DNA of 23,113 nt from Prolixibacteraceae bacterium (GTDB lineage Bacteria > Bacteroidota > Bacteroidia > Bacteroidales > Prolixibacteraceae): contig JAGODU010000057.1 in NCBI GenBank assembly GCA_017998095.1, forward strand, positions 1-23,113, in the 5' to 3' direction. Below are positions 1 to 8,600 of this stretch, piece by piece. The translations under genes and the position numbers were made by a program. A model generated the notes under the pieces. It did no database searches and had not been told where the DNA came from. It saw only the letters and a program-made list of their open reading frames with translations. The stretch's first letter is position 1; each line of letters opens with the position of its first letter.

Positions 1-1188
1 ACTTAAAACTTCAATCTTTCCTTTATATTGCTCCACAATTTTTTTTACAAAAGTAAGTCCTAACCCAAATCCTTTAACGTTATGAATATCACCTGTAGAT
101 ACCCTGTAATATTTTTCGAAAATTTTCGAAAGATCTTTTGTGTCGATGCCTATCCCGTTATCCTTAACACAAATTTCAATATTGTTTTTTCTGTTTATTG
201 TAGAAATGTGAATATTGGGAGCTTCTTTTGAGTATTTGATTGCATTGTCAATCAAATTTGAAAATATTAGTGTAAAATGACTTGAAACTGCATTAATAAT
301 ATGGTTTCTGGCATTTAAACTAAATTCTATTTTCCCATTTACCCCTTCAAGCCGGGTAGTAAATTCCTTACCGGTTTCAATAATAAGATTATGAAGATTT
401 ACTTTTTCATAAAGACAATTGCTTTCTCCGTTTGATGATACTTCCAGAATGTTTTTTACATGTTTCTCAAGCTTTTCATTTTCTTTTATTATTACTGAAA
501 TATATTCAGGTATCTTTTCATCTTTACTTGTTAAATCTTTCTTCTTAAGCAGGTTTGCTGCAAGCCTTATATTTGCAATAGGAGTTTGAAATTCATGTAC
601 CATATTGTTGATAAAGTCTGAAGTATGCTGTAATTGTCGTTTTTCTTTAAGAAACATTTTCAAAGTTAAAATGAATGAAATCATTACAAAAATAACAGCA
701 AAGGATGCAAGCAGAAAGGTCCCTTTCATCTGCTTATAAATGAAAACTTTTCTGTCGGGGAACTCCAGTTTTATCTGAATTCCGTTTTTTTCTAATAATC
801 CGTTGAGGCTTTGGAGATAACAATTATTCCCAAATCCCTTTTCCTTATTAGTCTCATCAGAATCAGTAATTTCAAATTTATATCCTAGTTCAATATGATA
901 ATTGTGAAGTTTAGAATGAATAATTGAATCAATTTCCTTAATTGTTTTTTCCTGAACTGCATGATGACATGGATTACCACATAAGTAATTTTTCATATTA
1001 TCACATTTAGGAACCCTTTCACCTATTTCTTCACGAGCTTCATTTAATGCTTTGGATACTGAATGATTAAATTCTTTTTCTTCAAGTGAAGCTGCATTCA
1101 AAAGCCAATACACTTGAATGGAGATAATTGTAAATAATGCAATAAATGTTAATATTGCTAACAATACCTGACTATCCTGTTTCTTCAT
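1..1188 (-). CDS. Sensor histidine kinase, RprX-like, C-terminus cut by the window edge
   Basis: This is an inner-membrane sensor kinase that should phosphorylate a response regulator encoded beyond the left edge. 396 codons are visible. Membrane segment 1 spans about residues 8-30, a sensor region about 31-155, membrane segment 2 about 157-176. The HisKA motif VHEFQTPI follows, with the phospho-accepting His198; it has FQ where many kinases have LR, as is common in Bacteroidota. The ATPase domain shows the N box NLIDNA (311-316), G1 DNGIGID (343-349) and G2 GFGLGL (373-378). Only the last residues are missing. The sensor region holds Cys62, Cys70, Cys74-His75-His76 and Cys123, which suggests metal or redox sensing; that is inference. 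The start codon is followed directly by the charged N-terminus and membrane helix and is only 5 bases from a -7 element on the same strand. It is divergent from a Cys-rich secreted protein. Family assignment is firm; the signal is unknown. Confidence 0.9.
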   Translation of the reverse strand, partial: MKKQDSQVLLAILTFIALFTIISIQVYWLLNAASLEEKEFNHSVSKALNEAREEIGERVPKCDNMKNYLCGNPCHHAVQEKTIKEIDSIIHSKLHNYHIELGYKFEITDSDETNKEKGFGNNCYLQSLNGLLEKNGIQIKLEFPDRKVFIYKQMKGTFLLASFAVIFVMISFILTLKMFLKEKRQLQHTSDFINNMVHEFQTPIANIRLAANLLKKKDLTSKDEKIPEYISVIIKENEKLEKHVKNILEVSSNGESNCLYEKVNLHNLIIETGKEFTTRLEGVNGKIEFSLNARNHIINAVSSHFTLIFSNLIDNAIKYSKEAPNIHISTINRKNNIEICVKDNGIGIDTKDLSKIFEKYYRVSTGDIHNVKGFGLGLTFVKKIVEQYKGKIEVLS

Positions 1189-1193
1189 ATTCA

Positions 1194-1226
1194 CAAAGTT
1201 AGATATAAAAAGGATATATAATTCAA
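1194..1226 (-). promoter_or_regulatory. Possible promoter for the histidine kinase gene
   Basis: On the minus strand, 1201-1194 reads TAACTTTG, an exact match to the Bacteroidota -7 consensus TAnnTTTG. A TTG at 1226-1224 lies 22 bases upstream, slightly longer than the usual spacing. The start codon begins at 1188, so transcription would begin at or within a few bases of the ATG and the message would be leaderless or nearly so. The short motif could occur by chance in such AT-rich DNA. Confidence 0.35.
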
Positions 1227-1287
1227 GTTTAACATCTCATTAACAATTTATAACATCAGTATAACAAATTATATTAAATATTGGAGT

Positions 1288-1295
1288 TACTTTTG
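1288..1295 (+). promoter_or_regulatory. Possible -7 element for the Cys-rich protein gene
   Basis: TACTTTTG matches the TAnnTTTG consensus and lies 32 bases before the ATG at 1328. I see no good TTTG or TTG at the expected upstream distance, so the match is half a promoter at best. The 139-base gap between the two divergent genes must hold both promoters, so some shared control is plausible. Confidence 0.3.
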
Positions 1296-1327
1296 ATCAA
1301 AATAAAAAACAATTAAAATTTTTAGTT

Positions 1328-1645
1328 ATGAAAACACAAATTATTATCGCGATTCTTTTATTTGCTGCTCCGTTTTTAATTTCTCCCAAAGTTGCTCAGG
1401 CAGCTGAGAAAGCAACATGTTGTGTTTCAATGGAAGATAAAGATAAAAAGGAGAATACCAAAACTGAATGTTGTGCAAATAAAACAGCATCAACTGAAGC
1501 AAAAAAAGAGTGTTGCAAGAATGCAGAGAAAAAGGGATGTGCTGAAACTCAATCATCCTCAGCAAAAAGTGCAGAATGTGCAAAAAAAGATGCTAATTGT
1601 CCGCAATCGAAAAAAGAATGTCCTAAATCAAAGGAAAATAAATAA
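1328..1645 (+). CDS. Small secreted cysteine- and lysine-rich protein, function unknown
   Basis: A 105-residue protein that I do not recognise. Residues 1-25 form a typical signal peptide (KTQ, a hydrophobic stretch, then VAQA before the cleavage site), so it should be exported. The mature part has ten cysteines: pairs at 31-32, 48-49 and 62-63, then singles at 71, 84, 91 and 98. These alternate with Lys/Glu-rich spacers; the last three cysteines are 7 residues apart in similar contexts (ECAKK, NCPQS, ECPKS). There are almost no aromatic residues, so a conventional hydrophobic core is unlikely. Cys-pair density of this kind is compatible with binding soft metals or with many disulphides; either is inference. 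It is divergent from a kinase whose sensor region is also Cys/His-bearing. A terminator follows 107 bases after the stop. Two other frames are open across part of it but lack a signal peptide or any family character. Confidence 0.75.
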   Translation: MKTQIIIAILLFAAPFLISPKVAQAAEKATCCVSMEDKDKKENTKTECCANKTASTEAKKECCKNAEKKGCAETQSSSAKSAECAKKDANCPQSKKECPKSKENK

Positions 1646-1752
1646 CTGCAAATAGTGACTAATTAGGATTAGAGGATGAATATTTTTTTCATTAGTTGAT
1701 TATTTTTTCTTTTCCGGGTTGATTATACAAGCAGGAAAAGATTACAAAATTG

Positions 1753-1799
1753 CCTGCAAATATCTAGAGAATTATTCTTTATGGTATTTGCAGGTTTTT
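1753..1799 (+). terminator. Intrinsic terminator after the Cys-rich gene
   Basis: The arms CCTGCAAATATC (1753-1764) and GGTATTTGCAGG (1783-1794) pair over 12 positions with one G-T wobble, around an 18-base loop. A TTTTT run with further T-rich bases follows directly. It lies 107 bases beyond the stop codon of the Cys-rich protein gene, leaving a long 3' untranslated region. Confidence 0.8.
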
Positions 1800-1912
1800 C
1801 TTTGACATTTCTCAGGATAAACAATTATGTTTTACTTTTTTAGTGAACTTGTTGAAAAAAGTGTACCATTTTAGAGTAAAATATTACCAATTTTGGGGTG
1901 TGACAGGTAAGG

Positions 1913-1962
1913 ACCAAATAGAGACCAAGTTCTTACCAAGTTCTTACCAAGTTCTACCAAGG
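1913..1962 (+). repeat. Tandem repeat with an 11-bp period, ACCAAGTTCTT
   Basis: Two perfect copies of ACCAAGTTCTT (1924-1934, 1935-1945) are followed by a 10-base copy lacking the last T (1946-1955) and the start of another (ACCAAGG, 1956-1962). A degenerate copy in phase precedes them (ACCAAATAGAG, 1913-1923). The ACCAA core therefore recurs at 1913, 1924, 1935, 1946 and 1956, about one DNA helical turn apart. It ends about 75 bases upstream of the obgE -33 element. It could be a stacked protein-binding site or simply replication slippage. Confidence 0.75.
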
Positions 1963-2037
1963 CCTATAGATTGAACCTCGATTTTAGAATGAAAGGAGAA
2001 TGTGGTTAGAATTTGATTCTGTGTCAGTATGATGATG

Positions 2038-2068
2038 TTTGCTGATAGCCTACGAATTACTACATTTG
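2038..2068 (+). promoter_or_regulatory. Bacteroidota-type promoter of obgE
   Basis: TTTG at 2038-2041 and TACATTTG at 2061-2068 are separated by 19 bases, matching the major sigma factor consensus of this phylum (TTTG, about 19 bases, TAnnTTTG) with no mismatch. Transcription would begin around 2074-2076, leaving an untranslated leader of roughly 8 bases before the ATG at 2083. It probably drives obgE and the two genes after it. Confidence 0.75.
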
Positions 2069-2082
2069 CAGAAAAAAATTTA

Positions 2083-3072
2083 ATGGCAGAAACAAATTTT
2101 GTTGATTACGTTAAGATATATCTGAAATCTGGTAACGGTGGACCCGGCTCTACTCACTTGAGACATGAAAAATCCGTTGCAAAAGGTGGTCCTGACGGTG
2201 GAGATGGAGGCCGGGGAGGTCATATTATATTAAGAGGGAATGCTCAGTACTGGACACTTATTCATTTAAAATATAGAAAACACATATTTGCCGGGCATGG
2301 AGAGTCGGGTGGAAGGCAATGCAGTACAGGTGCAAACGGGGAAGATATTTATATAGATGTACCTCTGGGAACAATTGTGAAAGATGCAGAAACAGAGGAG
2401 TTTATAATGGAGATAACTGAAGATGGTGAAGAACAGATATTAATGCATGGTGGCAGAGGCGGATTGGGAAACACTAACTTTAAGACTTCGACCTTACAGA
2501 CACCTCGCTTTGCTCAACCGGGAGAACCCATGGAAGAAGGCTGGCGAATATTAGAGCTGAAGATTCTTGCTGATGTAGGATTGGTTGGATTCCCAAGTTC
2601 AGGTAAATCTACTCTTTTATCTGTAGTGTCAGCTGCTAAACCAAAAATAGCTGATTACCCTTTTACAACTCTTGTTCCTAATTTAGGAATTGTAGGGCAT
2701 CGTGACGATAAGTCTTTTGTCATGGCTGATATCCCGGGTATAATTGAGGGTGCGCATGAAGGCAGAGGTCTTGGATTAAGATTTTTAAGACATATCGAGC
2801 GAAATCCTATATTGCTATTTATGGTTCCATCCGATAGTAAAGATCATTTAAAGGAATATAATATTCTGCTTAATGAATTAAAAGAATATAATCCTGAGTT
2901 GTTAGACAAACAGCGATTGCTTGCTATTTCAAAAGCTGATTTACTTGATGAAGAATTAATGAAAGAAATCAGTAAGGAATTTAAGGGTATTCCTCATATT
3001 TTTATATCTTCAGTCACAGGTTTTAATATTATTAAACTGAAAGATAAAATTTGGCAGATACTTAACGGATAA
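2083..3072 (+). CDS. obgE: GTPase ObgE/CgtA
   Basis: An essential GTPase that binds the large ribosomal subunit and links ribosome assembly to stress and growth control. The 329-residue product has the glycine-rich Obg fold (about 1-158, with [13 protein letters not shown]), then the G domain: G1 GFPSSGKST (169-177), the switch I region ending in YPFTTL, G3 DIPG (216-219) and G4 SKAD (283-286), where the classical motif is NKxD. I chose the ATG at 2083 rather than upstream in-frame ATGs from 2029, because the family begins with an [14 protein letters not shown] sequence and because a perfect promoter sits inside the upstream extension, so codons from 2029 would not be transcribed. It has no C-terminal OCT-type extension. 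The next gene begins 10 bases after its stop. Function is secure. Confidence 0.97.
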   Translation: MAETNFVDYVKIYLKSGNGGPGSTHLRHEKSVAKGGPDGGDGGRGGHIILRGNAQYWTLIHLKYRKHIFAGHGESGGRQCSTGANGEDIYIDVPLGTIVKDAETEEFIMEITEDGEEQILMHGGRGGLGNTNFKTSTLQTPRFAQPGEPMEEGWRILELKILADVGLVGFPSSGKSTLLSVVSAAKPKIADYPFTTLVPNLGIVGHRDDKSFVMADIPGIIEGAHEGRGLGLRFLRHIERNPILLFMVPSDSKDHLKEYNILLNELKEYNPELLDKQRLLAISKADLLDEELMKEISKEFKGIPHIFISSVTGFNIIKLKDKIWQILNG

Positions 3073-3082
3073 AATAAATGAT

Positions 3083-3760
3083 ATGCCAGAATGGATTAAT
3101 AGTTTTGATACTAATGTTTTTATTGGTTTAAATGGCGTTCATTCTGCTTTTTTTGATGCCTTCTTTACCATTGTAACAAGTTTGCATGTTTGGTTCCCGC
3201 TTTATTTGCTGATTATTTTTTTATTATTGAAAAAATACGGTATATCTGGAATCTGGATTATTATCTTCTTTATTCTGGCTGTTACAATTAGCGATCAATC
3301 ATCGGGACTGATTAAAGATATAGTTCAAAGATTAAGACCATCCCAGGAACCATTACTTCAAGGTAAAGTGCATACTCCAACTGGTATTGGCGGTTTATAC
3401 GGATTTGTTTCAGGACATGCTACCAATGTTTTCTCAATAACTGTTCTTATAAGTTTAATAGCCAGAAATAAATGGGTGACAATCATGTTTTTATTTTGGG
3501 CACTTGTTGTTTCTTATTCTAGAATTTATGTCGGAGTACATTATCCGACGGATATAATTTGCGGGGCTATTTTAGGAGGATTGATCGGATGGGGAATTTA
3601 TACTCTTCTACGGCTTTTTGATTCAAGGTTCCAGCGTAATGGTATTTATAAGAGGGGAGTGTGGGAAAAAGAAGAAGTAATTCCAATCTGTATCGCGTTG
3701 ATTTTTATCTTTTCTACGATTTTATTTTCTTCCAAAATAATTATCAGATTCTATTCCTAA
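3083..3760 (+). CDS. PAP2-family membrane phosphatase
   Basis: A 225-residue integral membrane phosphatase of the PAP2 superfamily. The three signature motifs are present: K78-x6-R85-P86, then FVSGH with the catalytic His112 (Val replaces the usual Pro before SGH), then S146-R147-x5-His153-x3-Asp157. About five or six hydrophobic segments can be seen, with a last one near the C-terminus (about 200-222) beyond the common PAP2 core. Likely substrates are lipid phosphates such as undecaprenyl pyrophosphate, phosphatidylglycerophosphate or lipid A phosphates; the sequence does not decide between them. The active site of this family usually faces the periplasm. It lies between obgE and a MutS-like gene with gaps of 10 and 9 bases, so the three are probably one transcript. 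Confidence 0.9.
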   Translation: MPEWINSFDTNVFIGLNGVHSAFFDAFFTIVTSLHVWFPLYLLIIFLLLKKYGISGIWIIIFFILAVTISDQSSGLIKDIVQRLRPSQEPLLQGKVHTPTGIGGLYGFVSGHATNVFSITVLISLIARNKWVTIMFLFWALVVSYSRIYVGVHYPTDIICGAILGGLIGWGIYTLLRLFDSRFQRNGIYKRGVWEKEEVIPICIALIFIFSTILFSSKIIIRFYS

Positions 3761-3769
3761 AACTGAATT

Positions 3770-5560
3770 ATGAATTCTATAAAGGATTTTTATATTAATA
3801 GGACTGAAAAAGGAAGCTGTGAATTAAATAAAATTAAAAGAAAGCTCAATTTAATATCAATATTGAGGCTTTTATCTTTCGTCTTCTTTATATTTCTTCC
3901 AATTAAGACATATCAGGCTGATGTTTTTTTTGCATTGATAAGTGCAATTTTGTTTTTGGTAATTTTCCTTTACTTAGTAAGGCTGCATGGCAGAGTTAAA
4001 ACAAAAAAGCTTTATACTCAAAACTTATTGGAAATTTATAAAAATGAACTCCTCTCATTGGATCATGTTTTTTCTCAGTTCGAAGGAGGTGAAGAATTTA
4101 TTGATCCTTCGCACATAAACTCTTATGATCTTGACTTGTTCGGGAAAGGTTCATTGTTCCAGTTTTTAAACCGAACTTTTATAAAATCAGGAAAAAATAA
4201 GCTTGCCGGATCATTGCTTAATCCACTGGAAGATCCATTAAAAATAAGACAGAGGCAGGAAACTGTAAAAGAGCTGGCTGCCAGGACTGATTGGAGACAC
4301 TCTTTTTCAGCAAAAGGTAAAATATATATAGAAGATGAAAATTTTAAGAGCATTATTGATGTTTGGGAAGAGGAAAAATACATTTTAAAATCAGGTAAAA
4401 TAATAAAACCTCTATTGATAATACTTCCTTTATTATCTGTTTTAACGTTATTGATTTGGATTTTTGGTGGGATATCGGTTTTCTTTTTATTCTCATGCAT
4501 TATTCAATTGGCATTTTGGTTATATGAAAGGAAGAAAACATCATTGATATACACTAAGTTTGGGAAGCGTCAACAGATTCTTTCACTTTATGCTTATATG
4601 ATAGAAATGATAGAAAGTAGCGACTGGAAATCGACAGAAAGCATTGAGATGGTTAAAAGATTAAAGGTTAATAAAGCTACTTCAAAAGAAATATTTCGTC
4701 TTAAAAAAATAACTTCCTTATATGATAACCGTAATAATTTTCTTGTAGGATTTTTGTTGAATATGATTTTTATGTGGGATTTAATGTTTTCATATTTTCT
4801 ATTAAGATGGAATGAAAAGAATAAGGGAAATTATAAAATTTGGGACAATACAATAGCTTTTTACGATGCAATGAATTCATTTGCAAATTTTAATTTTAAT
4901 CATCCGGAATATATTTATCCCGTTTTAAGTGATAATAAATTTGAAATAAATACGCAATCTTTAGGGCATCCGTTAATCAATTCACAGAAAAGGATAGGGA
5001 ATGATTTTATTATTAATGATAAAAATTTCATTACCATAATTACGGGTGCGAATATGGCAGGGAAAAGTACTTTTTTAAGAACTGTAGGTGTAAATTTAAT
5101 TTTAGCTATGAATGGAGCACCAGTATGCGCTTCTTCTTTTAAATTCTCTCCGGTAGAGTTATTTTCAAACATGAGGACAACAGACTCTTTATTTAGTGAT
5201 GAATCATATTTTTTTGCAGAATTAAAAAGGCTTAAAGCAATTCTTGATGAGATAAATAAAGGGCGGAACATATTAATAATACTTGATGAAATTTTGAAGG
5301 GAACAAATTCAGAAGATAAACTGAAAGGTTCTCAAAAGCTTATTAAAAAGCTGATAGAATTAAAAACTCCGACCATCATTGCTACCCATGATATTAAACT
5401 TACTGAACTTGAAAATCAATACTCTGGTATTATAAGAAATTTATGTTTTGAGATTGAAATTAAGGATGAAGAAATGCATTTTGATTATACAATAAGAGAA
5501 GGTGTAACTAAGACTATGAATGCTACATTCTTAATGAAAAAGATGGGAATAATTGAATAA
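3770..5560 (+). CDS. Membrane-anchored MutS-type ATPase
   Basis: A 596-residue protein with a MutS C-terminal ATPase domain but without the mismatch-recognition and connector domains of true MutS. Hydrophobic segments lie at about 29-47, 51-71, 213-231, 233-251 and 324-345, so the N-terminal half should be in the membrane. The ATPase part shows Walker A GANMAGKST (426-434), the segment TDSLFSDESYFFAELKRL with the MutS-type signature, Walker B ILIILDE (501-507) followed by LKGTNSEDK, and the His-loop ATHD (538-541). The lever region before Walker A (about 270-420) is recognisably MutS-like. There is no C-terminal Smr domain, which argues against MutS2. Genes of this architecture occur in Bacteroidota and are often labelled DNA mismatch repair protein, but a repair role is unproven. 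It starts 9 bases after the phosphatase gene. Confidence 0.88.
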   Translation: MNSIKDFYINRTEKGSCELNKIKRKLNLISILRLLSFVFFIFLPIKTYQADVFFALISAILFLVIFLYLVRLHGRVKTKKLYTQNLLEIYKNELLSLDHVFSQFEGGEEFIDPSHINSYDLDLFGKGSLFQFLNRTFIKSGKNKLAGSLLNPLEDPLKIRQRQETVKELAARTDWRHSFSAKGKIYIEDENFKSIIDVWEEEKYILKSGKIIKPLLIILPLLSVLTLLIWIFGGISVFFLFSCIIQLAFWLYERKKTSLIYTKFGKRQQILSLYAYMIEMIESSDWKSTESIEMVKRLKVNKATSKEIFRLKKITSLYDNRNNFLVGFLLNMIFMWDLMFSYFLLRWNEKNKGNYKIWDNTIAFYDAMNSFANFNFNHPEYIYPVLSDNKFEINTQSLGHPLINSQKRIGNDFIINDKNFITIITGANMAGKSTFLRTVGVNLILAMNGAPVCASSFKFSPVELFSNMRTTDSLFSDESYFFAELKRLKAILDEINKGRNILIILDEILKGTNSEDKLKGSQKLIKKLIELKTPTIIATHDIKLTELENQYSGIIRNLCFEIEIKDEEMHFDYTIREGVTKTMNATFLMKKMGIIE

Positions 5561-5620
5561 TTTGATGTAATTTCAATGTTTTAAATCAGTTATCATTAGT
5601 TTTTTAGAAACTCGATAAAT

Positions 5621-8600
5621 ATGCGCACTTATATTTTTAAGTATCAGATCATAATACTTTTGTTTGTTATTTTATCTTTTAAATCCGGTGCTTCGGAAAT
5701 TTCATTTGATAAAATGACACTTCCTCTTCCACATTCTAATGTGCTTGCAATCAATCAGGATAAACAAGGTTTTATTTGGCTGGGAACCAGAAATGGGCTT
5801 AACAGATATGATGGTGTAAATCTTTTATCTTTCTATCATAATGATATTGATTCACTTTCGCTTATTAATAATCTCATAAATACTATTGAAATTGGAGATG
5901 ACAGTATTCTCTGGATAGGTACTTATGAAGGGCTTTCATTATTCGATCCAAAGCAATTTTTATTCCATGGCATTGATTATTATACAGATAATGTTACAAA
6001 TCCTTTTTTTGGTTCAGTATTATCTGTTGAAAAAGGAGCTAAAAATGAAGTTTGGATTGGTACTATTGATAATGGCTTGTTTAAGGTAGACTTAAAGAGC
6101 AGGACATTAAACCAGTTCAGATGCGGAAATAAACCTCAATCTATTTGTGACGACTGGGTAAACGCATTAAAATATGACAGGAAAGGACGTCTTTGGGTAG
6201 GAACAAAAAACGGGTTGTCGTTAATTGAAAATGGTAAAGTAACAAGAAATTTTGCCAGTAGTCAGGGGAACAGTAATTCATTATCAAATAACTATATAAC
6301 TGCTATTGAAGAAGATAAGGATGGAATAATTTGGATTGCAACCAGGAGCATGGGTCTTCATAAGGTTGTTGAAACCGGGAAAGAAATAAGCTTTAAACAA
6401 ATATTTTTTTATAATGATTTCTATACTTACAAGCCAGTTTATAATGTTTTATCATTGTGTGTTGACAAGAATGGAAAAATATGGATAGGAACTGAAAACG
6501 GCGGATTATTTGTTTTCAACCCATTAATGGGTACGACAGAGCATTTTATTAATGATCCTTTTAATCCTAAATCTGTTTCCGGAAATTCAATTTATAAAAT
6601 ATTTCAATCTGATGATGGAATAATTTGGATTGGAACCTATAATCAGGGTGTTTGTTATTATGATGAAAACAAAATTAAGTTCCAGCACTATTTTCAGAAT
6701 CCAACTGCTTCAAACTTTTTGAATTGCAATATCATAAAAGCAATTAATTATTTAAATGGCGAACTAATAATTGGCACTGACGGTGGTGGTTTAACCTATT
6801 ACAATCCATCAACCGGCAAATACACAAGATATACCAGACAAGCAAATAGTAACAGTATTTCTTCAAATACAGTAATGTGCATGATGCCGGAAGGAAATGA
6901 CAGACTTTGGATTGGCTCATGGGAATCGGGATTAGATGTTTTTAACCGAAGAACCGGATCTTTTAAGCACTATGATAAAATTAAAGACGGGAATGATATT
7001 CTGAACATTGAACATGTAACTTCATTTCTTAAAGATAAGAAAGGCAGGATTTGGATAGGTACATTTAGTTATGGACTTAATTATTATTCACCTGAAAATG
7101 ATGAGATAATACATTTAAGTGGAAAGGATTTAGGAATTCCTGCTTTTGACATTGAAAATATTCACTGTATGCTTGAAACGTCATCAGGGGATATCTTAAT
7201 GGGCACTATGGATGGAGTTTATCGTTTAACTGGCTTAGGTGGCAACTTAAAATTATTGCATTATCAATATGATAAAAAAGATAGTTTGTCCCTGAGTAAT
7301 AATTTGGTTATCACTTTATTTGAGGATCATTTAAAGCAGATTTGGATTGGGACTATTGGAGGAGGATTGAATTTATTTAATCCAGCTACTGAAAAGTTCA
7401 AGAGATTTTCTGTAGCAGATGGATTACCGGAAAATTCAATCAGGGCAATGATTTCAGATAAGAAAAATAATATTTGGATCTCGACTAATATTGGAATTGC
7501 TTTATTAAATCCCAAAAACTTTGAAATGAAATCTTTTCTTGGAATAACATTACAAAGTATTGGTGAATTTCTGATGGGATCAGCTACAGTTGATGATAAT
7601 GGCAACCTTTATTTTGGAGGGAGTAATGGAATAATTAAATTTCATCCTGATCAGATTAAAGAAAACAAGAATATTCCTAAAATTTACTTTTCAGATTTCA
7701 GACTATTTAATAAGTCAGTAGAAATTAGTGAAAAGTCAATTTTAAAAAAGCATATCTCATTGACACGAGACATAACACTTAATCATAATCAATCAGTTAT
7801 TTCGATTGATTTTGTTGCACTTAATTTTACTGAACCATCCCAAAATCAATACTCCTATTATCTGGAGGGTTTTGAATCTGATTGGAATAATGCCGGGAAG
7901 ACCCGGTCAGCAACATATACTAACCTCAATCCCGGGAAATATGTTTTTAAAGTAAAAGCTTCAAACAATGATGGAATATGGAATACTGAGCCTGCTATTT
8001 TAAATATAACAGTCAGGGCACCTATGTGGGCTACGTGGTGGGCTTTTGCATGTTATATAATTTTATTATCAGCAATATTTTATTTGATTTCCCGCCTTTA
8101 TCAGAAGAGGTTGATAGAAAAGGAATTACTGAGGAATGAAAGAATTCAGAATCAAAACATTCAGGATCTTAAAGACCGTAAGCTTCAATTCTTCACAAAT
8201 ATATCACATGAAATCAGGACTCCCTTATCTATGATTATTTCTCCACTTGAAGAGGTTTTGGAAATTCAGGATTTAAATAATGAGGTGAAAAAGAAAGTAA
8301 GGTATGCAAGTGAAAATTCTAAGCTTCTGCTTAAACTTATAAATCAGCTTCTTGACTTAAGAAAGCTCGACAATAGCAAAATGGGCTTATTTCTTTCAAA
8401 AGCTGATTTAAATAAAGTTATTGGGCATATTGTTGAACTCCATCAGCTTAATGCAGAAGAAAAGAAAATAGAACTAATATTTGAACCGCTCGATTCAGAT
8501 TCATTATTTTACTTTGATGTAGATAAAATTGAAAAGATTATTAATAACCTTTTATCAAATGCAATTAAATTCTCCAGCGGTAACAATTTAGTATTCATTA

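Larger units (their letters stand above)
1646..2082. other. Gene-free stretch between the Cys-rich gene and obgE
   Basis: 437 bases without a convincing gene. It holds, in order, an imperfect 7-bp inverted repeat (1709-1715 with 1734-1740), the intrinsic terminator at 1753-1799, about 110 bases in which I see nothing, the 11-bp period repeat at 1913-1962, and the obgE promoter. No tRNA-like cloverleaf or riboswitch core is apparent by eye. Confidence 0.6.

Noticed and set aside
1392..1655. Second open frame on the plus strand overlapping the Cys-rich gene, and a minus-strand frame at 1344-1583
   Set aside because: Both are shadows of the repetitive Lys/Cys codon pattern; neither has a signal peptide, family motif or upstream promoter of its own, while the 1328 frame has a clean signal peptide and a terminator behind it.
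1709..1757. Possible attenuator: CTTTTCC/GGAAAAG hairpin (1709-1740) and GCAGG/CCTGC pairing (1731-1757) competing with the terminator at 1753-1799
   Set aside because: The competing helices are only 5-7 bp, no leader peptide or regulated gene lies directly downstream, and such pairings are expected by chance in this base composition.
1913..1962. CRISPR array or plasmid iterons
   Set aside because: The unit is 11 bp without spacers, and no cas or replication-initiator gene is nearby.
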